DNA of 64,000 nt from JAADHX01 sp964569385 (GTDB lineage Bacteria; Actinomycetota; Acidimicrobiia; Acidimicrobiales; Poriferisodalaceae). The stretch is from assembly GCA_964569385.1 (NCBI GenBank), contig CAZMUM010000019.1, positions 1-64,000 on the forward strand, read 5' to 3'. The notes below the pieces were generated by a model. That model was given only the letters and a program-made list of their open reading frames with translations, had not been told where the DNA came from and did not search any database. Positions 60,561 through 64,000 of this stretch are shown one piece after another (the first letter of the stretch is position 1; every line of letters begins with the position of its first letter). The position numbers and the translations under genes were made by a program.

Positions 60561-61784
60561 CTACCAAGCGGCCGAACTGTAGCCGTCGCCAGGCAGCGTG
60601 ATCAGGTTCGACTCGTCGAATGCATGGACGCGACCGGCGCCATCGACGATGAGCCACCAGGTACCAGAGGCGTCGACGTCGACGTCGACGATGCCAGGAA
60701 CTGGAATCGTTGTGCTCTTCTCGACAGCCCCGGTGTCTGGATCGATCGTGCGTAGAATGTGGATGTCGACCGACTCGACAACTCTTAGCAGCCCATCGGA
60801 GCCAAAGGTTGGCGAGGCCCAACGTTTGCCACCGGGAGGTTGGAGGACTCGGTTGAGGGTGAGAGTCACAGCAGGGCCGCGACCGATCGCGAAAATGGCA
60901 ACGCCAGGTACGTCACCAACCGAAACTTCGACGGCGAGGGTGGTGCCATCTTGGCTCCAACCTGAGCGGGTGCCAGTGGTGTCTTCGCCGAGTTGGCCCA
61001 GATCGAAGGTGGCAACCGCACCGCCGCCGGAGTTGAGCGCTAGCGTCGAGCCAGCGGTAGAAGCTACGAGCACTCCAAGCGGGTCGATCGCCGGATAGCC
61101 AGAGCTGAGCGTGTTGGTAGAGGCATCGGTCTGGAGGTCAATGGCATGGCTCGTCCCAACTGGCGGACGGCAGCATTCGTCGTACCAAAGGTTCTGTCCG
61201 ACCGGATCGATGTCGACCGATCTTGGCGCCTGAGGCCCTACTTGATCGGTTTCGTCGACGACCACGGGCAACTGCCTAACAGTGACCGAGTTGCCTGTTG
61301 AGGTATCCACCAACAGAATGGCCTCACCGCCGCGTATGGCAGCCATCGAGAGAGGCATCGGTGGGGCCTGAGTCGTGGTTGGGTTGTTATTGCTCTCGAT
61401 AGTCGTCATGGTGGGATTGCCCTGAGGCCCGGCGGCCGACGTCGCTGGCCCGGTGGCCGTCGTCGCTGGCGGGACCGTAACAACCGTGGTGGCCTCTGGT
61501 GTCGTGGACTGAGTGGTGTCCGATGTCGAATCACCCGAGCCAGAAGTTGGCAGACTCGGCAGCGGAACCGGGCTGCCGGCTGGGTCATCGAGGATCAGGT
61601 CGACGGCGTCGGTTAGCCGTACTGGTATCGCAACCACGTTGATGCCGTTGTCGATGACGAGTTCGACCGGCCCGGTTGTTGTGGGGGCAATCTCCGCGGC
61701 CGGTGATTCGTCGCTCGATGTACACGAAGCTGCGAGCAACAGAGCGCTCAAAGTGACTAGGCGTGTGTTATGGAGTCGTGGCAT
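60561..61784 (-). CDS. Lipoprotein with beta-propeller-like domain
   Basis: A 407-residue lipoprotein: LVTLSALLLAASCTSSDESP has the lipobox LAASC, a Thr/Ser/Pro-rich linker (STTPEATTVVTVPP and following) spans residues 75-140, and from about 145 propeller blades appear (AAIRGGEAILLVDTSTGNSV, RSVDIDPVGQNLWYDECCRP, RSGWSQDGTTLAVEVSVGD, WLIVDGAGRVHAFDES). It probably sits on the outer face of the membrane; no enzymatic residues are recognised. ATG 61784 is preferred over the GTG just before it. Confidence 0.75.
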   Translation of the reverse strand: MPRLHNTRLVTLSALLLAASCTSSDESPAAEIAPTTTGPVELVIDNGINVVAIPVRLTDAVDLILDDPAGSPVPLPSLPTSGSGDSTSDTTQSTTPEATTVVTVPPATTATGPATSAAGPQGNPTMTTIESNNNPTTTQAPPMPLSMAAIRGGEAILLVDTSTGNSVTVRQLPVVVDETDQVGPQAPRSVDIDPVGQNLWYDECCRPPVGTSHAIDLQTDASTNTLSSGYPAIDPLGVLVASTAGSTLALNSGGGAVATFDLGQLGEDTTGTRSGWSQDGTTLAVEVSVGDVPGVAIFAIGRGPAVTLTLNRVLQPPGGKRWASPTFGSDGLLRVVESVDIHILRTIDPDTGAVEKSTTIPVPGIVDVDVDASGTWWLIVDGAGRVHAFDESNLITLPGDGYSSAAW

Positions 61785-61974
61785 CACAGTGTCGAATCGC
61801 AGAGAGTCCTCGGATCGTGTTCCATCGGCTGCCTTGGCTGATCTTGTAAGGAAGCGGCCTGCGGTGGAGGTGCATCACCTGGACCACGATGCAAGATCCT
61901 GAAGGAAACGAGTTCTGCGTCGCTCCGGACCACTAGTGCAACCACAATCATCGTCACCGGGCTAATCTCGGCGA

Positions 61975-62853
61975 ATGGCCGATGAACCACTTGAATCCCT
62001 TGTCGATGCTGGTTGGTTGGAAGGCCAGTTGGGTGCCGCCGACCTATTGGTGTTCGACACAACGGTGTACATGTCGCGAACAGCTGGAGGCCAGGTCGAC
62101 ATTCAGTCAGGCGGCGATCGCTGGGCCGACAGCCACATCCCAACCAGTGGCCACCTAGACCTTGTCCACGAGTTGTCCGACACCGATTCTGAGCTGTGGT
62201 TCACTGCTCCAAAACCCCGCGACCTAGCGGCTTCGCTCGCAGCGAGGGGCGTCGGCAACGATACTCGGGTGGTGTTGTACGACTCCGAGCTCCACATGTG
62301 GGCAACCAGAGTTTGGTGGCTAATGCGATCGATTGGCTTTACCAACGTTGCGATTCTTGATGGGGGATTTGAAGGCTGGCGTGCTCAGGGTCGCCCGATT
62401 GACGATGAGCCCGAACTCGATCGCACCGCAGTTTCGCTGACGGTCGCGGTCGGCCGAGAACTCGGCGGGTTCGCGACGATGGATGTTGTGAAGACAGCCG
62501 TGTCAGGCGATTCGGTTTGTGTGCTAAACGCACTCTCGCAAGACAATCACAACGGACTCGATACGGCATCAAGGTTTGGTTATGGGCGGCCCGGGCACAT
62601 CCCTGGCGCAACGAACGTTCCTGCTCAAGATCTCGTCGACCCAGAGACACACCAATATCGAACCCTCGAAGAGCTAAGAGAACAGTTCAAGGCTGCGGGA
62701 GCACTCGATGGCAGGGTGATCACCTACTGCGGTGCAGGGATTGCCGCCACGAGCGATGCATTCGTGCTCCATCTCCTTGGCCAAGACGATGTTGTCGTAT
62801 ACGACGGATCCTTGAGGGAGTGGATCAGCGCTGGTGAACCGCTTGAGACCTAG
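61975..62853 (+). CDS. sseA: Rhodanese-type sulfurtransferase (two-domain)
   Basis: A 292-residue sulfurtransferase: two rhodanese domains, the second holding the persulfide Cys in VITYCGAGIAAT. AADLLVFDTTVYM, ADSHIPTSGHLDLVH, DTRVVLYDSELHMWATRVW-type sequence and GYGRPGHIPGATNVP are family motifs. The CGAGIAAT loop differs from the CGSGVTA of 3-mercaptopyruvate sulfurtransferase and the CRxGxR/T of thiosulfate enzymes, so the preferred donor is unsure. It stands alone. Confidence 0.88.
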   Translation: MADEPLESLVDAGWLEGQLGAADLLVFDTTVYMSRTAGGQVDIQSGGDRWADSHIPTSGHLDLVHELSDTDSELWFTAPKPRDLAASLAARGVGNDTRVVLYDSELHMWATRVWWLMRSIGFTNVAILDGGFEGWRAQGRPIDDEPELDRTAVSLTVAVGRELGGFATMDVVKTAVSGDSVCVLNALSQDNHNGLDTASRFGYGRPGHIPGATNVPAQDLVDPETHQYRTLEELREQFKAAGALDGRVITYCGAGIAATSDAFVLHLLGQDDVVVYDGSLREWISAGEPLET

Positions 62854-62867
62854 AACTTCGCCAACGG

Positions 62868-64000
62868 CTACCGCACCCGCCATGGCGAGCGTTGCCCACT
62901 GAGTTGGCGTCGCCAACCGTCGGCTGCGAGCAACCGCTTACGGAGCTGAGCTCGGCTGGCTTCTGCCACCTTGGAGACGCCGGAACGGCGATTCAGTTCG
63001 GCGTTGACCTCTCCGTGTTGTTGCCCGCTCAGGGCCACTAACTCGCGAACGACTGTCGCATTCTTGTCACGGAGGGACTCGCGTTCGCGTCGAGGAGTAG
63101 CGCCATTGGGATTGATGAAGCGCTCCTCGCGACCGGGCAGAGGCGAAAGGTCGAACAGCAAATCCGACTCGTCGACGGCTATGGTTCTTGGTTCTGGGAT
63201 GTCTTCATAGGCAGCATCGAACACTGTCATTTCTGGAGCGCCAGACGACAGTGTCACAGCAGAGAGGGCATTGAACAGGCTCAACTGTTCGCCGTCGTCG
63301 TTGAGCCCCGCGGGGCTGTCAAACTCGGTTTCGCCGCCGAACTCTTCTGACTCTGACCGAGACCTGAGGCTGTGGCGACGCTGACGCTTGATCTGTTCGG
63401 CCCACCTTCGCAGCCGCGCATCATCAGGGATGAACATAAACGCTCGTTGTGACCCACCGCCTGGAGTTAGGCGTACTAATCGACCCACGGCCTGACGGAA
63501 GAACAATTCAGTGGTGGTAGTCGTCGCAAAAACGCCAACCCGAAGGCGCGGAATATCTACCCCCTCGCTGACCATCCTCACTGCGACGATCCATGGTTGA
63601 GTACCAACACCAAACGCGACGATTCGGTCCGATGCGTTTGGGTCGTCTGACAGCACCACAGTCGCCGCAGAGTTGTGGCGCACCTTCAGGATGTGAGCAA
63701 TCGCTCTCGCGTGTTCGTGGTCGACGGCGATAATGAGCCCACCAGCATCGGCTTGGTCGTCGCTACGGATGCGCATCAACTGCTCGTGAGCCTGCGCGAC
63801 AACAGCGGGCAACCAGTCGCCCTGGGCCGAAAGCGCAGTTCGCAAACGTTGGTTGGCTCTGGTGCGATCTAGCTCGTCGTCGAAGCTTGCGCCAAGCACA
63901 GACCCGTCGGGTGCCGACCACTCCATGTAACCATCGAATCGCGGGAAGTAGACCGGCCTAACAACACCACCATCGGCCAGAGCCGGGCCATAGCCATAGT
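62868..64000 (-). CDS. DEAD/DEAH helicase, C-terminal part (runs off the window)
   Basis: The frame stays open to the window edge, so only the last 377 codons are visible. The helicase C-terminal domain is clear: GLIIAVDHEHARAIAHIL, VRMVSEGVDIPRLRVGVFAT (motif V), FRQAVGRLVRLTPGG (motif VI: QxxGRxxR). The residues before it (DGGVVRPVYFPRFDGYMEW) are typical of actinobacterial DEAD/DEAH proteins of the type III restriction-like/ResIII group. The C-terminal 100 residues carry a basic tail. The Walker A domain lies beyond the window. Confidence 0.82.
   Translation of the reverse strand, partial: YGYGPALADGGVVRPVYFPRFDGYMEWSAPDGSVLGASFDDELDRTRANQRLRTALSAQGDWLPAVVAQAHEQLMRIRSDDQADAGGLIIAVDHEHARAIAHILKVRHNSAATVVLSDDPNASDRIVAFGVGTQPWIVAVRMVSEGVDIPRLRVGVFATTTTTELFFRQAVGRLVRLTPGGGSQRAFMFIPDDARLRRWAEQIKRQRRHSLRSRSESEEFGGETEFDSPAGLNDDGEQLSLFNALSAVTLSSGAPEMTVFDAAYEDIPEPRTIAVDESDLLFDLSPLPGREERFINPNGATPRRERESLRDKNATVVRELVALSGQQHGEVNAELNRRSGVSKVAEASRAQLRKRLLAADGWRRQLSGQRSPWRVR

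Overview
This is a 64 kb piece of a high-GC actinobacterial chromosome, most likely a draft scaffold or metagenome bin, because it holds a 100-base run of N (41743-41842). Actinobacterial origin is supported by two mycothiol enzymes (S-(hydroxymethyl)mycothiol dehydrogenase and mycothione reductase), a DUF222/13E12-type HNH nuclease, an F420-type luciferase-like oxidoreductase and frequent GTG/TTG starts with 4-base overlaps. The threonine-rich secreted proteins and the GG-rich surface propeller repeats suggest an environmental Acidimicrobiia-like lineage; this placement is inference.

Left part (1-13 kb): an HNH nuclease fragment, a VapBC-type toxin-antitoxin pair, then a MocR-type regulator divergent from a long catabolic operon. 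The operon encodes beta-ureidopropionase, a class III (omega) aminotransferase, dihydropyrimidinase/hydantoinase, an acylating (methyl)malonate-semialdehyde dehydrogenase, an F420-type oxidoreductase and a complete NMT1/ThiY-like ABC importer. Together these could import a dihydropyrimidine or hydantoin, open the ring, hydrolyse the carbamoyl amino acid to beta-alanine and CO2/NH3, transaminate it, and convert malonate semialdehyde to acetyl-CoA. No dihydropyrimidine dehydrogenase is present.

Middle-left (13-28 kb): a secreted propeller protein, a second toxin-antitoxin locus whose toxin is decayed, a siderophore-interacting protein, a HAD phosphatase coupled to an unusual GGCT/DUF480 fusion, a TauD-type dioxygenase, an SdpI-like membrane protein, a large secreted DUF1996 protein containing a perfect 560-bp internal duplication, a desaturase, a lipase-like hydrolase, an amidase and a 3-hydroxyisobutyrate-dehydrogenase-like enzyme.

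Middle-right (28-46 kb): mycothiol-dependent formaldehyde detoxification (mscR plus metallo-beta-lactamase-fold partner), beta-galactosidase with a PaiB-like protein, a beta-lactamase-family hydrolase, mycothione reductase, a DUF2752 protein, an alpha/beta hydrolase, TesB thioesterase, an NadD-like nucleotidyltransferase, a 2-hydroxyacid dehydrogenase, a lipoprotein, the assembly gap in a 33-bp tandem repeat, two tandem paralogues and an ABC-2 exporter.

Right part (46-64 kb): a J-domain protein, a DUF1800-DUF1501 export operon, a nucleoside hydrolase plus second 2-hydroxyacid dehydrogenase, a PRPP-synthetase-like protein, the glycine cleavage genes gcvT-gcvP under a probable tandem glycine riboswitch, two exported or lipid-anchored small proteins, a lipoprotein propeller, a rhodanese and the C-terminal half of a helicase that runs off the window. 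I saw no rRNA, tRNA, CRISPR array or complete insertion sequence.
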